NCBI GenBank assembly: GCA_937927335.1 | Contig: CALBDU010000010.1 | Span: 55,668 to 119,667, forward strand | From: an uncultured Clostridium sp. | GTDB lineage: Bacteria > Bacillota > Clostridia > Clostridiales > Clostridiaceae | Length of the DNA stretch: 64,000 nucleotides | Reading direction: 5' to 3' | In this document: piece after piece, positions 51,189 to 60,479 of the stretch | Layout: each line of letters begins with the position of its first letter | How positions within the stretch are numbered: position 1 is the stretch's first letter | The notes under the pieces: model-generated | Databases searched by the model: none | What the model saw: the letters and a program-made list of their open reading frames with translations, nothing else | What the model was told of the DNA's origin: nothing | Translations under genes and position numbers: made by a program

Positions 51189-53627
51189 ATGAAGGCTAAG
51201 GCTAAAATCATGTCCATATGTATAGCAAGTTTTTTTACACTTGTAATATCTACAGTGGTGATATTTGATAAAATAGTGATAAGTTATGTAGAGGCTGTGG
51301 AAGAAAGTAAGATTAATTATAATTATGACATGATGGCTTCCATTTTCAACAGGGAGGGGGAGGCTCTTGGCAGAGTGTCTTTGGATTGGTCCAATTGGGA
51401 TCAGACCTATAAGTTTATGGAAGGCATAGACGCCCAGGCTTATATTGATTCGAATTTTCCTGACGGAAGCACTTTAAAGGACCTGAATCTGAATTTTATG
51501 TTTTTTATAAATAATCAGGGAAAACTAATATACAGCTCCACAGAAGGCATAGATAAAACTGAAGGTGATTTTATTATAAATAAGATTACCACTAAAATAA
51601 ATGGCAAGTATGCAGTTTTAAATTTTAAGGACAATTACGAAGTAAAATCCGGTTTGCTCAGTTTGAATAAAAAAATTTATATACTTGCGGTCACTGACAT
51701 AAGCAGTACTGACGGTGAAGCCAGCAGTAACGGAAGCTTAGTTATAGGAAGAACTGTGGACAGCGGGCTAGTAAGTTACATCAGCACCCTTACCCACTCT
51801 CGAATTGACTTGTTAGATTCCACAAATTTATCTTCTATGACTTTGGATAAAGTAATAAGAGATAATGACACTGCATTGGAGTATAGAAAAATCCAGGATA
51901 TCACCGGATCCGAAGAAATCGGTATGGGACTAACAATTAACAGAGACGAATATAATATTGCACTTAGTAATTTTGCCTTCTGCCTGATGGCTTTAATAAG
52001 TATTCTTTTAATAATTGCCGGTATAGCGGTGACCATTGCTGATAAGTGGGTAATAAAAAGGCTGGCACAGGTTGGAAATTTTATTAAAAAGGTTTCTGAA
52101 ACAAAGGATACAAAAGCCTTGCTTACCATAGGGGGCAATGATGAGATAACAGAAGTTGCCAACTCAATAAATGAAATGCTAAAGGCACTGGATGCATCCT
52201 ATGACGAAACTAAAACTGCAAAAGAAAGATACAAGCTTATAATGGACAGTACCAATGATGGATATGTAGACTATAACTTTGAAACTAGAGAATTTTATTA
52301 TAGCACGGAGTATGCCAGATACTTTGGATGCAGTAAAACTAAAGGGATACTTTATGAATCTCAACGATTCAATAACCTCACTTTGGAATCTAATAAAATG
52401 CTGGAAAACAAGTTTTATAGTATTAACTGGGAAAAAGATTTTATTGAGGATGAATATGAAATAACTAAGCTATCTGGCGAGAAGGCGTGGATTTATCAAA
52501 TATATAAGGTGATAAGCCGGAATGAAAATGGAAAACCCACCAGGATTATAAGTATTTTAAAGGATAGAACGATTCAAAAAAATTATGAGGGAAATTTACT
52601 TCAGTTAAGCTATACCGATAAACTCACTGGCTTGAAAAACAGAGCCTTCCTGGAAAAAAAATTTGCTGAGCTTGATAAGGATCCGGAAAGCAGGTATTCG
52701 GTTATAATAGGAGATCTAAACGGATTAAAGCTTACTAATGATACCTTTGGACATCAGGAAGGAGACAGGATGATAAAGGAGGCTGCACAAGTACTTCAAG
52801 CTGCCTGCACGGAGGATGAAATTGTGGCAAGATGGGGTGGAGATGAATTTGTGGTACTTGTAGAGAACAGAGATTACGAATACACTCTGAACATTATTAA
52901 AAAAATTAAGGAAGAAAGCCATAAGGTAACAGGCTTTAACTATAATATGAGCATAGCTTTGGGCAGCGCAAGGAGAGTAAATAGTAAGTTCAACAGCGAA
53001 TTTGTTATGAACATGGCTGAGGAAAAAATGTACAGAAGCAAGCTGGTGGAAAAAAGCAGCTCAAGGAATGCCACTATTACATCATTGGAAAAGACCCTTT
53101 TTGAAAAGAACAGTGAGACTGAGGAACATACTGAAAGAATTAAGATATTAAGCAAAAAACTGGGACAGAGGTTAAACCTTGCACCGGATAAGCTTGCCGA
53201 GCTGGAATTACTGAGCTCTCTCCATGACATAGGAAAAATTGGAATCCCTGAGCACATACTGACTAAGCCGGGCAGCCTTACAAAAGACGAATGGGTTACT
53301 ATGAAGAAGCATACAGAAATTGGCTATAGAATTGCAAGGGCTACACCAGAACTATCTCACGTTGCCTTTGAAATTTTATGTCACCATGAAAGGTATGACG
53401 GCACAGGGTATCCCCAAGGCTTAAAGGGAGAAAGCATTCCGCTGCTGTCTAGGATAATTAATGTTGTGGATTCCTATGATGTAATGACCCATAAGAGGGA
53501 CTATAAGGAAGCCTTTGACAAAGGTCATGCTGTCCAGGAGCTAATCAGGTGTTCAGGTACTCAGTTTGACCCTTTGCTGGTAGATGAGTTTTTAACTATA
53601 CTTGATGAAACACCGGAGGGTTTTTAG
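51189..53627 (+). CDS. Membrane sensor with PAS, GGDEF and HD-GYP domains
   Basis: The 812-residue protein has one hydrophobic segment near residue 12 and a second near residue 265, with a CHASE4-like external domain between them. A HAMP region and PAS domain (about residues 340-460) follow, then GGDEF (RWGGDEFVV near residue 554) for cyclic di-GMP synthesis, and HD-GYP (SLHDIGKIGIPEHIL, HHERYDGTGYPQGL) for breakdown. It therefore has both making and breaking domains. It lies 10 bp before the sigma-54 regulator. Confidence 0.92.
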   Translation: MKAKAKIMSICIASFFTLVISTVVIFDKIVISYVEAVEESKINYNYDMMASIFNREGEALGRVSLDWSNWDQTYKFMEGIDAQAYIDSNFPDGSTLKDLNLNFMFFINNQGKLIYSSTEGIDKTEGDFIINKITTKINGKYAVLNFKDNYEVKSGLLSLNKKIYILAVTDISSTDGEASSNGSLVIGRTVDSGLVSYISTLTHSRIDLLDSTNLSSMTLDKVIRDNDTALEYRKIQDITGSEEIGMGLTINRDEYNIALSNFAFCLMALISILLIIAGIAVTIADKWVIKRLAQVGNFIKKVSETKDTKALLTIGGNDEITEVANSINEMLKALDASYDETKTAKERYKLIMDSTNDGYVDYNFETREFYYSTEYARYFGCSKTKGILYESQRFNNLTLESNKMLENKFYSINWEKDFIEDEYEITKLSGEKAWIYQIYKVISRNENGKPTRIISILKDRTIQKNYEGNLLQLSYTDKLTGLKNRAFLEKKFAELDKDPESRYSVIIGDLNGLKLTNDTFGHQEGDRMIKEAAQVLQAACTEDEIVARWGGDEFVVLVENRDYEYTLNIIKKIKEESHKVTGFNYNMSIALGSARRVNSKFNSEFVMNMAEEKMYRSKLVEKSSSRNATITSLEKTLFEKNSETEEHTERIKILSKKLGQRLNLAPDKLAELELLSSLHDIGKIGIPEHILTKPGSLTKDEWVTMKKHTEIGYRIARATPELSHVAFEILCHHERYDGTGYPQGLKGESIPLLSRIINVVDSYDVMTHKRDYKEAFDKGHAVQELIRCSGTQFDPLLVDEFLTILDETPEGF

Positions 53628-53637
53628 GAGGTAAAAT

Positions 53638-55197
53638 ATGTTTACCAGGTTTGGTATTATTGCGAAGGACAGATTGGGAATCGCTCTTGAAATACTGAAT
53701 ACAATATATAAGCTTGGAATAAGTCTGGTATCTGTTGAGGTATTTCCTGAGAAGGTTAATGTAAAAATGCATGAAATTGGCAATGAACAAAAAAATCAGC
53801 TTATAAGCAGCCTTAATGAAATTGGTGATGTGATTTCAGTAAAGGAAACTGACCTTCTTGAATATGAAAAAAATGAAAAAAAGCTGCTTGCTGTAATAGA
53901 TACAGTGGATGAGGGGATTATGGTTGTAGACAGCAGCTGTAAGATAGAAATTTTTAACAAGTACTGTGAGGAGCTTTTCAGGTATAACAAGGACGAGGTG
54001 CTTGGCATGGAGCTTATTGATCTTCTAAAGGTCAATCCGCCTATGCAGGATCTTTTAAAAACAGGAATAAATTATGATAATGTTGAAATTAATATTAAAA
54101 ATGAACGAGGTCCAGTTCATTATATAACCACCGGCAGGGCCATTAAGAACGATGCAAATAAAACAGTGGGTGGTGTTATGACACTTAAGGATATCAAGAA
54201 GGTAATAAAGCTGGTCAGTGTTGTAACCTCTATTGAGCAGGGAGCATTTTCTGAAATTATTGGCAGCAGCCATGAATTTGAGAAGGTAAAAAACCTGGCT
54301 GCAGCAGTTGCAAGGGGTAATTCAACAGTTCTGCTCAGGGGAGAGAGCGGAACAGGTAAGGAATTGTTTGCAAAGGCTATAAAGAATCTTTCTGAAAGAA
54401 AGGATAAGAATTTCGTTACCATAAATTGTGCGGCTCTTCCTGATAATCTAATAGAAAGCGAACTTTTCGGCTATGAAAAAGGCAGCTTTACAGGAGCTTC
54501 TGCTGCAAGAGACGGATTGTTCAAGGAGGCGGATGGAGGAACTATTTTCCTTGATGAAATAGGGGAGCTGTCGAGTCATCTCCAGGCGAAAATATTAAGG
54601 GTACTCCAGGAGAGCACCATAAGAAGGCTTGGCTGCAATAGGGAAGAAAAAATCGACGTCAGGATAATAGCAGCTACCCACAGGGATCTGGAGTCAATGG
54701 TAAGGGACGGAGGGTTCAGACAGGATTTATATTACAGGCTTAATGTGGTTCCTATATATATACCGCCCTTAAGAGAAAGAATGGAGGATATCCCCAGCTT
54801 GGTATCCTACTTTATTAAAAATTTAAACAACAAGGTATATAAGGATATAAAAGGGGCAAATGCTGATTTTGTAAGCGGTCTTTTAAATTATAACTGGCCT
54901 GGTAATGTGAGGGAGCTTCAAAATGTCATTGAAAGGGCAATGAACATATGCAACAAGAACTTTTTGACGGCTGAGGATCTGGTTTTATCCTTTGGTAAGG
55001 AACTGCCTCTTAAATACAGCACCAGGGCTATCAGAGATGATATAAAGCTTCAGGAAGCTGTAGAGATTTTCGAAAAAGAGAAAATTCTACGGTCGCTGGA
55101 GAAAAACAAAAGTGTAAGAAAAACGGCAAAGGCCCTTGGCGTATCCCATACTACAGTGATAAATAAAATGAAGAAATACAACATTGAGTGGAAATAA
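53638..55197 (+). CDS. TyrR-like sigma-54-dependent activator (ACT, PAS, AAA, Fis)
   Basis: The 519-residue protein starts with an ACT-like domain (MFTRFGIIAKDRLGIALEIL, about 1-75), a PAS domain (about 80-190), a sigma-54 interaction ATPase (Walker A GESGTGKE near residue 235, loop GSFTGAS near residue 283, FLDEIGELSSHLQAKILRVLQ) and a Fis-type HTH end (VRKTAKALGVSHTTVINKMKKY). The sigma-54 contact loop is GSFTGA instead of GAFTGA. A sigma-54 promoter for methionine gamma-lyase lies just downstream. ACT domains often bind amino acids, consistent with amino acid control. Confidence 0.93.
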   Translation: MFTRFGIIAKDRLGIALEILNTIYKLGISLVSVEVFPEKVNVKMHEIGNEQKNQLISSLNEIGDVISVKETDLLEYEKNEKKLLAVIDTVDEGIMVVDSSCKIEIFNKYCEELFRYNKDEVLGMELIDLLKVNPPMQDLLKTGINYDNVEINIKNERGPVHYITTGRAIKNDANKTVGGVMTLKDIKKVIKLVSVVTSIEQGAFSEIIGSSHEFEKVKNLAAAVARGNSTVLLRGESGTGKELFAKAIKNLSERKDKNFVTINCAALPDNLIESELFGYEKGSFTGASAARDGLFKEADGGTIFLDEIGELSSHLQAKILRVLQESTIRRLGCNREEKIDVRIIAATHRDLESMVRDGGFRQDLYYRLNVVPIYIPPLRERMEDIPSLVSYFIKNLNNKVYKDIKGANADFVSGLLNYNWPGNVRELQNVIERAMNICNKNFLTAEDLVLSFGKELPLKYSTRAIRDDIKLQEAVEIFEKEKILRSLEKNKSVRKTAKALGVSHTTVINKMKKYNIEWK

Positions 55198-55235
55198 TTA
55201 TTTACAACTGGAACGAAAAGTAACCATTTAATATG

Positions 55236-55265
55236 AAAAAGTGGAAATGTATATTTCCACTTTTT
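55236..55265. terminator. 30-bp perfect inverted repeat after the sigma-54 activator
   Basis: AAAAAGTGGAAA and TTTCCACTTTTT pair around TGTATA. It looks like a terminator but GTGGAAA-N6-TTTCCAC also resembles the spacing of a TyrR-type box, so it might double as a binding site. Confidence 0.65.
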
Positions 55266-55297
55266 ATTAATATGTGATTAATACTTGAACAAAAAGT

Positions 55298-55315
55298 TTG
55301 GCATAGTTTTTGCTT
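55298..55315 (+). promoter_or_regulatory. Sigma-54 promoter of methionine gamma-lyase
   Basis: TTGGCATAGTTTTTGCTT matches the -24/-12 pattern TGGCAC-N5-TTGC with exact spacing between GG and GC. It lies 35 bases before the ATG of the lyase gene, and the activator gene is directly upstream. Confidence 0.88.
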
Positions 55316-55349
55316 TAGAATTATGTATAAAACATTTTGGAGGTTTACG

Positions 55350-56552
55350 ATGAAAAGAGAAAATGCAGAAAAAATGGGATTTGCAACAAAAGCCATACAT
55401 GCAGGAGTAGCTAAAAATGCTTTTGGTGCATTGGCGACACCAATATACCAGACATCTACCTTTATATTTGACTCAGCAGAACAAGGCGGAAACAGATTTG
55501 CTCTTAAAGAAGAAGGATACATATATTCCAGACTTGGAAATCCAACTTGTACAGTTGCTGAAGAAAAAGTCGCAGTTTTAGAAGGAGCCGAAGCAGCTAT
55601 GTCAGCAGCATCAGGCATGGGCGCCATTTCAGCAGCTCTTTGGACAGCATTAAAGGCAGGAGATCATATAGTAGCAGCAGAAACTCTTTATGGCTGTACA
55701 TTTGCATTATTAAACCATGGATTAACCAGATATGGAGTAGACGTTACTTTTGTAGATACAGCAGATCTGGATGCAGTTGCAAAAGCTATGAAGCCTAATA
55801 CCAAGGTTGTATACCTTGAAACACCTGCAAACCCTACATTAAAGCTAACAGACATTAAAGCAGTAAGTGATATCGCTCATAAGGTTCCAGGATGTATGGT
55901 TATGGTTGATAATACCTTCAGTACACCATATATTACAAGACCAATAGAATTGGGAGCCGACGTAGTACTGCACTCTGCTACCAAATACATCAATGGACAT
56001 GGAGATGTAATAGCCGGTTTTGTGGCTGGAAAGAAAGAGTTTATAGACAACGTAAGATTTTTCGGAGTGAAGGATATGACTGGTGCGGTATTAAGCCCGT
56101 TTGATGCATATCTTATAGTTAGAGGCCTTAAAACATTACCTTTAAGAATGGAAAGACATTGTGCCAATGCCATGAAAGTGGCCGAATTCCTGGAGGCACA
56201 TCCAGCAGTAGAAAAAGTATATTATCCAGGATTGAAGAGCTTTGAACAATATGATTTAGCGAAAAAGCAGATGTCATTACCGGGGGGGATGATATCCTTT
56301 GAGTTAAAGGGCGGTGTAGATGAAGGAAGGACAGTAATGAACAATGTTAAGCTTTGTACATTAGCTGTTTCACTTGGAGATGCCGAAACTCTTATAGAGC
56401 ATGCAGCATCCATGACACATTCACCTTATACTCGTGAAGAAAGACTGGCAGCTGGTATCAGTGATGGTATGGTTAGGCTGGCAGTAGGTCTTGAAGATGT
56501 TGAAGATATCATAGCAGATTTAAAGCAGGCGCTGGACCTTATAGTAAAATAA
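55350..56552 (+). CDS. megL: Methionine gamma-lyase
   Basis: The 400-residue PLP enzyme converts methionine to methanethiol, 2-oxobutyrate and ammonia. The PLP Lys is in SATKYINGHGDV. The segment YGCTFALLNHG carries the Cys near position 116 that separates this lyase from cystathionine gamma-lyases. GGAGG precedes ATG 55350; an earlier ATG at 55323 lacks one. Expression is probably by sigma-54 and the upstream activator. Confidence 0.93.
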   Translation: MKRENAEKMGFATKAIHAGVAKNAFGALATPIYQTSTFIFDSAEQGGNRFALKEEGYIYSRLGNPTCTVAEEKVAVLEGAEAAMSAASGMGAISAALWTALKAGDHIVAAETLYGCTFALLNHGLTRYGVDVTFVDTADLDAVAKAMKPNTKVVYLETPANPTLKLTDIKAVSDIAHKVPGCMVMVDNTFSTPYITRPIELGADVVLHSATKYINGHGDVIAGFVAGKKEFIDNVRFFGVKDMTGAVLSPFDAYLIVRGLKTLPLRMERHCANAMKVAEFLEAHPAVEKVYYPGLKSFEQYDLAKKQMSLPGGMISFELKGGVDEGRTVMNNVKLCTLAVSLGDAETLIEHAASMTHSPYTREERLAAGISDGMVRLAVGLEDVEDIIADLKQALDLIVK

Positions 56553-56585
56553 CTGAAATTACCTATACCCTAAAAAATAAATTAT

Positions 56586-56622
56586 GTGAAAAAGAGCGAT
56601 TTATAAATTGCTCTTTTTTCAT
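56586..56622 (+). terminator. Terminator after methionine gamma-lyase
   Basis: AAAAAGAGC and GCTCTTTTTT pair around a 12-nt AT-rich loop; the downstream arm serves as the T tract. Confidence 0.8.
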
Positions 56623-56682
56623 AACTACGAATATAGTAACAATATGGTATAATAAATCAAATAATGTTAAGGGGGTATATTT

Positions 56683-57618
56683 GTGGTAGAAAAAATTAGT
56701 CTATATTTATTAAGCGGTTTTCTTGGTTCTGGAAAGACTACTTTTTTAACAAATGTGTTGAAAAACCTTTCCGATGAAAAAGTGGGAGTTATCATGAATG
56801 AATTTGGCAGGATAGGTATAGACGGCACTATTATTAAGAAGCCGGGCATGCAGCTTGTCGAAATAAATAGAGGTTCAATTTTCTGTTCCTGTTTGAAACT
56901 ATCCTTTGCAGCTGCAATGATCGAAATGTCGGAGCACCCTATAAAGTATCTTTTCGTAGAAAGCTCTGGCTTGGCAGATCCTTCAAATATAGGTGAAGTT
57001 ATGGAGGCAGTACAGTCTGTTAAGGGAGATGTGTATGAATATAAGGGAAATATTTGTCTGGTGGATGGATTATATTTTCTGGACCAGCTGGAACATCTTG
57101 AAACAGTGGAAAAACAAATTAAACAATGCCATCTGGCAATAATAAGCAAGGTGGATTTAATCAGCCAAGGTACTCTGGAAAAAATAAAGAGGAAAATACT
57201 TGAGATAAACAATAGTGTTATTATAAGAACAGCTAATTTTGGCAAACTTGATTATGATTTCCTCAATGAAGATCTTGTTGGTGATCAAATCCAAGAGGCT
57301 GCTGCTTCCTCCAATACACCTGAAAACAAGCCAAAAACAATTGGACTTTCTTATGAAGGTCAGCTGGAAAAGGAGGAACTAACTAAGTTCCTTAAAGATG
57401 TATCGGAGCACTGCTACAGAATAAAGGGTTTTTTTAAATTGGAAGATGGCTGGAATCAAGTGGATGTAGTCAACAATAAAATTGACTATAGGCTGTCCCA
57501 AACTGATGAAAAGGAAAGCACACTGGTATTTATATCAAAAATAGGTCCTAATGTAATTAGGAAAGTAAATGATTCATGGAAGGATATAGTGGGTAAGCCC
57601 ATGAAGCTAAGCAACTAA
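56683..57618 (+). CDS. CobW/COG0523-family GTPase
   Basis: The 311-residue protein has a P-loop GFLGSGKTTF at about residues 11-20, an NEFG motif, and SKVD as the base recognition motif. The CxCC metal motif that marks most COG0523 metallochaperones appears here as CSCL (residues 67-70), so one Cys is missing. The C-terminal domain of about 100 residues is as in the family. Metal delivery is possible but uncertain. The start GTG 56683 follows GGGGG. Confidence 0.82.
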   Translation: MVEKISLYLLSGFLGSGKTTFLTNVLKNLSDEKVGVIMNEFGRIGIDGTIIKKPGMQLVEINRGSIFCSCLKLSFAAAMIEMSEHPIKYLFVESSGLADPSNIGEVMEAVQSVKGDVYEYKGNICLVDGLYFLDQLEHLETVEKQIKQCHLAIISKVDLISQGTLEKIKRKILEINNSVIIRTANFGKLDYDFLNEDLVGDQIQEAAASSNTPENKPKTIGLSYEGQLEKEELTKFLKDVSEHCYRIKGFFKLEDGWNQVDVVNNKIDYRLSQTDEKESTLVFISKIGPNVIRKVNDSWKDIVGKPMKLSN

Positions 57619-57619
57619 C

Positions 57620-57655
57620 ACAAAAATCAACCTTAATGTTAAGGTTGATTTTTTA
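57620..57655 (+). terminator. Terminator after the CobW-like gene
   Basis: AAAATCAACCTTAA and TTAAGGTTGATTTT form a 14-bp stem followed by more T. Confidence 0.9.
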
Positions 57656-57762
57656 ATGTCATATAATAAAAATACTTTAAATATTAAGGATTTTTATAGA
57701 ATTGTTTACTTAATTTAATTAAATGAATAGAATATAGTTAAATAAGTAAATGAGGTGATAAT

Positions 57763-58203
57763 TTGGATTCTACTGATCTTAAAATAATTGAAATGTTAAA
57801 GGATAACAGCAGAAGTACTACATCAGATATAAGCAGAAGGGTAAATCTTTCCATACCTGCAGTGGCGGAAAGAATAAGAAAAATGGAGGAAAGCGGTTTA
57901 ATTGAGAAGTATACCATAAGGATAAACCGGGAAAAAACTAATAAAAAATTAATGGCCTTCATTTTTGTGAATATAGATAAAACGGAAAATATTGAGCAGT
58001 TCAGGAACTCTATCGTTAATTATAACGGGGTGCTGGAATGCCATCACATGGCAGGAGAATATGATTATCTTCTCAAGGTGCTGGTGGAGGACAGCAGGGC
58101 ATTGGAATATCTCATTTCAGATTGTCTGAAGAAAATAACAGGAGTTACTAAAACCAATACTATGATTGTGCTTTCGTCTTTAAAGGAGGATATAAATGGT
58201 TAA
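57763..58203 (+). CDS. Lrp/AsnC-family regulator
   Basis: The 146-residue protein has an N-terminal helix-turn-helix (LKIIEMLKDNSRSTTSDISRRVNLSIPAVAERIRKMEESGLI) and a C-terminal RAM ligand-binding domain (about residues 65-140, with MAGEYDYLLKV). TTG 57763 follows GAGGTGA. It overlaps the LysE-type exporter gene by 8 bases, as is common for exporters controlled by Lrp-type proteins. Confidence 0.9.
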   Translation: MDSTDLKIIEMLKDNSRSTTSDISRRVNLSIPAVAERIRKMEESGLIEKYTIRINREKTNKKLMAFIFVNIDKTENIEQFRNSIVNYNGVLECHHMAGEYDYLLKVLVEDSRALEYLISDCLKKITGVTKTNTMIVLSSLKEDING

Positions 58204-58819
58204 GGAATGGGGGTTTATATCACAAGGATTCAAATTCGGAATGATGCTGCAATTTGCTATTGGGCCAGTTTGCATATTTATTTTTCAGACTGCATCACTG
58301 AAGGGGTTCTTTTCTGCTGAAGCCGGTGTTTTGGGAGTGGCGCTAATGGACGGTATTTTCATTACTGCAGCTGTGCTGGGTATAGGGTCATTAATGGAAA
58401 AAAACAATGTTAAAACAGTATTAAAGCTTTTTGGGTCATGTATTCTGCTTATTTTTGGAACCAGTATTATATTAAACCAATTTGGCATTGGTTTTCTGCC
58501 AGCCTTCAGTTTTCAAAGTTCAGAAAGCAGCAATGCATTTGTTAAAGCCATGATATTGACTGCCTCCAGTCCACTTACAATTATTTTTTGGGCAGGAGTA
58601 TTTTCCGCCAAAATTGCAGAAGAGGGTATGGGTAAAAAGGATATTAATTATTTTGGCTTTGGTGCATTAATATCCACTTTATTTTTTCTAACGCTGATTT
58701 CGCTCCTTGGAACCTTTATAAAGGGCCTTCTTTCATATAACGTAATAAAAATATTAAATATAGCTGTAGGTATATTATTAATATATTTTAGTATAAGAAT
58801 GCTTAAAAAGAAGGTATAA
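58196..58819 (+). CDS. LysE/RhtB-family exporter
   Basis: The 207-residue membrane protein has six hydrophobic helices and the family N terminus (FKFGMMLQFAIGPVCIFIFQTA). Members export basic or neutral amino acids. The gene starts inside the Lrp-type regulator gene, so expression is coupled. Confidence 0.85.
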   Translation: MVKEWGFISQGFKFGMMLQFAIGPVCIFIFQTASLKGFFSAEAGVLGVALMDGIFITAAVLGIGSLMEKNNVKTVLKLFGSCILLIFGTSIILNQFGIGFLPAFSFQSSESSNAFVKAMILTASSPLTIIFWAGVFSAKIAEEGMGKKDINYFGFGALISTLFFLTLISLLGTFIKGLLSYNVIKILNIAVGILLIYFSIRMLKKKV

Positions 58820-58889
58820 TATATGTATGATGATTCTAGAAGAATGCGTTCAAATTTATAGAATAGGTTGATTCTCAGGAGGTTAACAA

Positions 58890-59408
58890 ATGATTCTGTC
58901 TGGAAAAGAAATAAGAAACAAGCTGGGAAAGGAAATTATAATTGATCCCTTTAATGAACACCAGCTCAATCCTAACAGCTATAATTTAAAGCTCCATAAC
59001 GAGCTTCTGGTATATGACGAAGAAATTCTTGATATGAAAAGGAAAAATAAATTTAAAACATTGATAATACCAGAGGATGGATTGATTCTGGAGCCGGGTA
59101 AATTATACCTTGGCAGGACAATAGAATACACTGCCACGGATAGATATGTTCCTATGCTTGAGGGAAGGTCATCTATCGGCAGACTGGGCCTTTTTATACA
59201 CATTACTGCAGGCTTTGGAGATGTAGGCTTCAGCGGCTATTGGACCTTGGAAATTTTCTGTGTACAGCCCATAAAAATATATCCGGCAGTGGAGATCTGC
59301 CAGATATATTATCACTGTGTAGAAGGAGAGTATGACAAATACTGCAGCGGTAAATATCAAAATAACCAGGGGGTTCAACCGAGCCTTCTTTATAAGGATT
59401 TTGAATAA
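58890..59408 (+). CDS. dcd: dCTP deaminase
   Basis: The 172-residue enzyme converts dCTP to dUTP. Motifs include GKEIRNKLGKEIIIDPF, then QLNPNSYNLKLH, VPMLEGRSSIGRLGLFIHITAGFGDVGFSGYWTLEI with the catalytic Arg and Glu. GGAGG precedes ATG. The next gene begins one base after its stop. Confidence 0.94.
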   Translation: MILSGKEIRNKLGKEIIIDPFNEHQLNPNSYNLKLHNELLVYDEEILDMKRKNKFKTLIIPEDGLILEPGKLYLGRTIEYTATDRYVPMLEGRSSIGRLGLFIHITAGFGDVGFSGYWTLEIFCVQPIKIYPAVEICQIYYHCVEGEYDKYCSGKYQNNQGVQPSLLYKDFE

Positions 59409-59409
59409 A

Positions 59410-59853
59410 ATGGAAAACTTAATTAAGCTCTTAAACGACAGCGGAGTTGATTATGAAATAATAAAAAATAACAGAAAGATATATTCAGCTCAGGATGGAG
59501 CCGCATATTTCGGCATTGAAATAGGTCAGACTGCACCTACCTTAATTCTATCAACGGATAAAGGGCTCATTGCATTAATCATTTCGGGGAATAAAGATAA
59601 AATTGACTTTGATGAGCTTTCGGATAAGCTTGGAATAACCATAAATGGGCTGGCAAAAAAGAAGGATGTTGAGAAGCAGCTGGGTTTTAAACCTGGAGCT
59701 ATTGCTATGGCCGGGCATAATCTTCCCACAATAATTGATGGTGAGCTGTATAAATATGATTATATTTACGGAGGCACCGGAGATGAAGACCTTACTTTAA
59801 AAATAGTTCCTGAAGGTCTTATAGAGCTAAATGACGTAATAGCTGAGATATAA
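59410..59853 (+). CDS. YbaK/aminoacyl-tRNA deacylase-like protein
   Basis: The 147-residue protein has a YbaK-type fold (IEIGQTAPTLILSTDKGLIALIISGNKDKIDFDELSDKLG and KKDVEKQLGFKPGAIAMAGH). The family removes wrongly attached amino acids from tRNA. It is one of two YbaK-type genes in this stretch. ATG 59410 is preferred; an ATG at 59332 would overlap dcd by a long way. Confidence 0.8.
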   Translation: MENLIKLLNDSGVDYEIIKNNRKIYSAQDGAAYFGIEIGQTAPTLILSTDKGLIALIISGNKDKIDFDELSDKLGITINGLAKKKDVEKQLGFKPGAIAMAGHNLPTIIDGELYKYDYIYGGTGDEDLTLKIVPEGLIELNDVIAEI

Positions 59854-59856
59854 TAG

Positions 59857-59886
59857 ATGTGCCTTAACAAGGCACATCTATTTTTT
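59857..59886 (+). terminator. Terminator after the YbaK-like gene
   Basis: AGATGTGCCTT and AAGGCACATCT pair around a 3-nt loop, followed by ATTTTTT. Confidence 0.92.
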
Positions 59887-60394
59887 ATACAGATCTTACC
59901 CGTTTCAAGGATAAGATAACTGCATTATACAATACAGAGCAGCCAACAGCATTAAACAAAGTAGCAGGTATAACTACAGCCAGCATCAGTGCTGTAAAGG
60001 AACCTGGAAGTCCAACAAGCATTGCAGCTGAGCCCAAGAATACTGTTCCGCTTATAAGTGTTCCGAAAAAAGCAGTAACGATCATTTGCAGCTGCTGGGT
60101 TAATTTGTTTTCCATCAATTTAAGCAAACCATATGCAAAGTTTGCAGTAATAAATTTATCAATTACATTTGGTATCTGACCACCTGGAAAGGTAGAGATG
60201 GCTGCAGTAAGGATGCCGGCTACAAGGCCTATGATTAATGTAGTCTTATAATCCTTTGCCAAAGCTATTGCAATGAACATCATGCAAAGCATAATATCCG
60301 GTTTCATTCCAAATAGTATTGGAGGCATCATCTGGTGCAGAACCATACCGATGGATAGAAACAGTGAGCTTAAAATCATTTTTCTTAAATTCAT
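59885..60394 (-). CDS. trpP: Tryptophan transporter, TrpP family
   Basis: The 169-residue membrane protein starts MNLRKMILSSLFLSIGMVLH and has FPGGQIPNVIDKF and SGTVFLGSAA, with about five helices as in TrpP. It is a probable tryptophan importer. ATG 60394 follows GGAGAA on the reverse strand. The leader carries a T-box with a Trp specifier, which supports the substrate. Confidence 0.9.
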   Translation of the reverse strand: MNLRKMILSSLFLSIGMVLHQMMPPILFGMKPDIMLCMMFIAIALAKDYKTTLIIGLVAGILTAAISTFPGGQIPNVIDKFITANFAYGLLKLMENKLTQQLQMIVTAFFGTLISGTVFLGSAAMLVGLPGSFTALMLAVVIPATLFNAVGCSVLYNAVILSLKRVRSV

Positions 60395-60479
60395 AATTAA
60401 ATTCTCCTTCAAAATATAATAATTTTTTATGCCAGTCACTGATATCTTCACTTCACAACATTTCTATCCCTCCTTTCAA

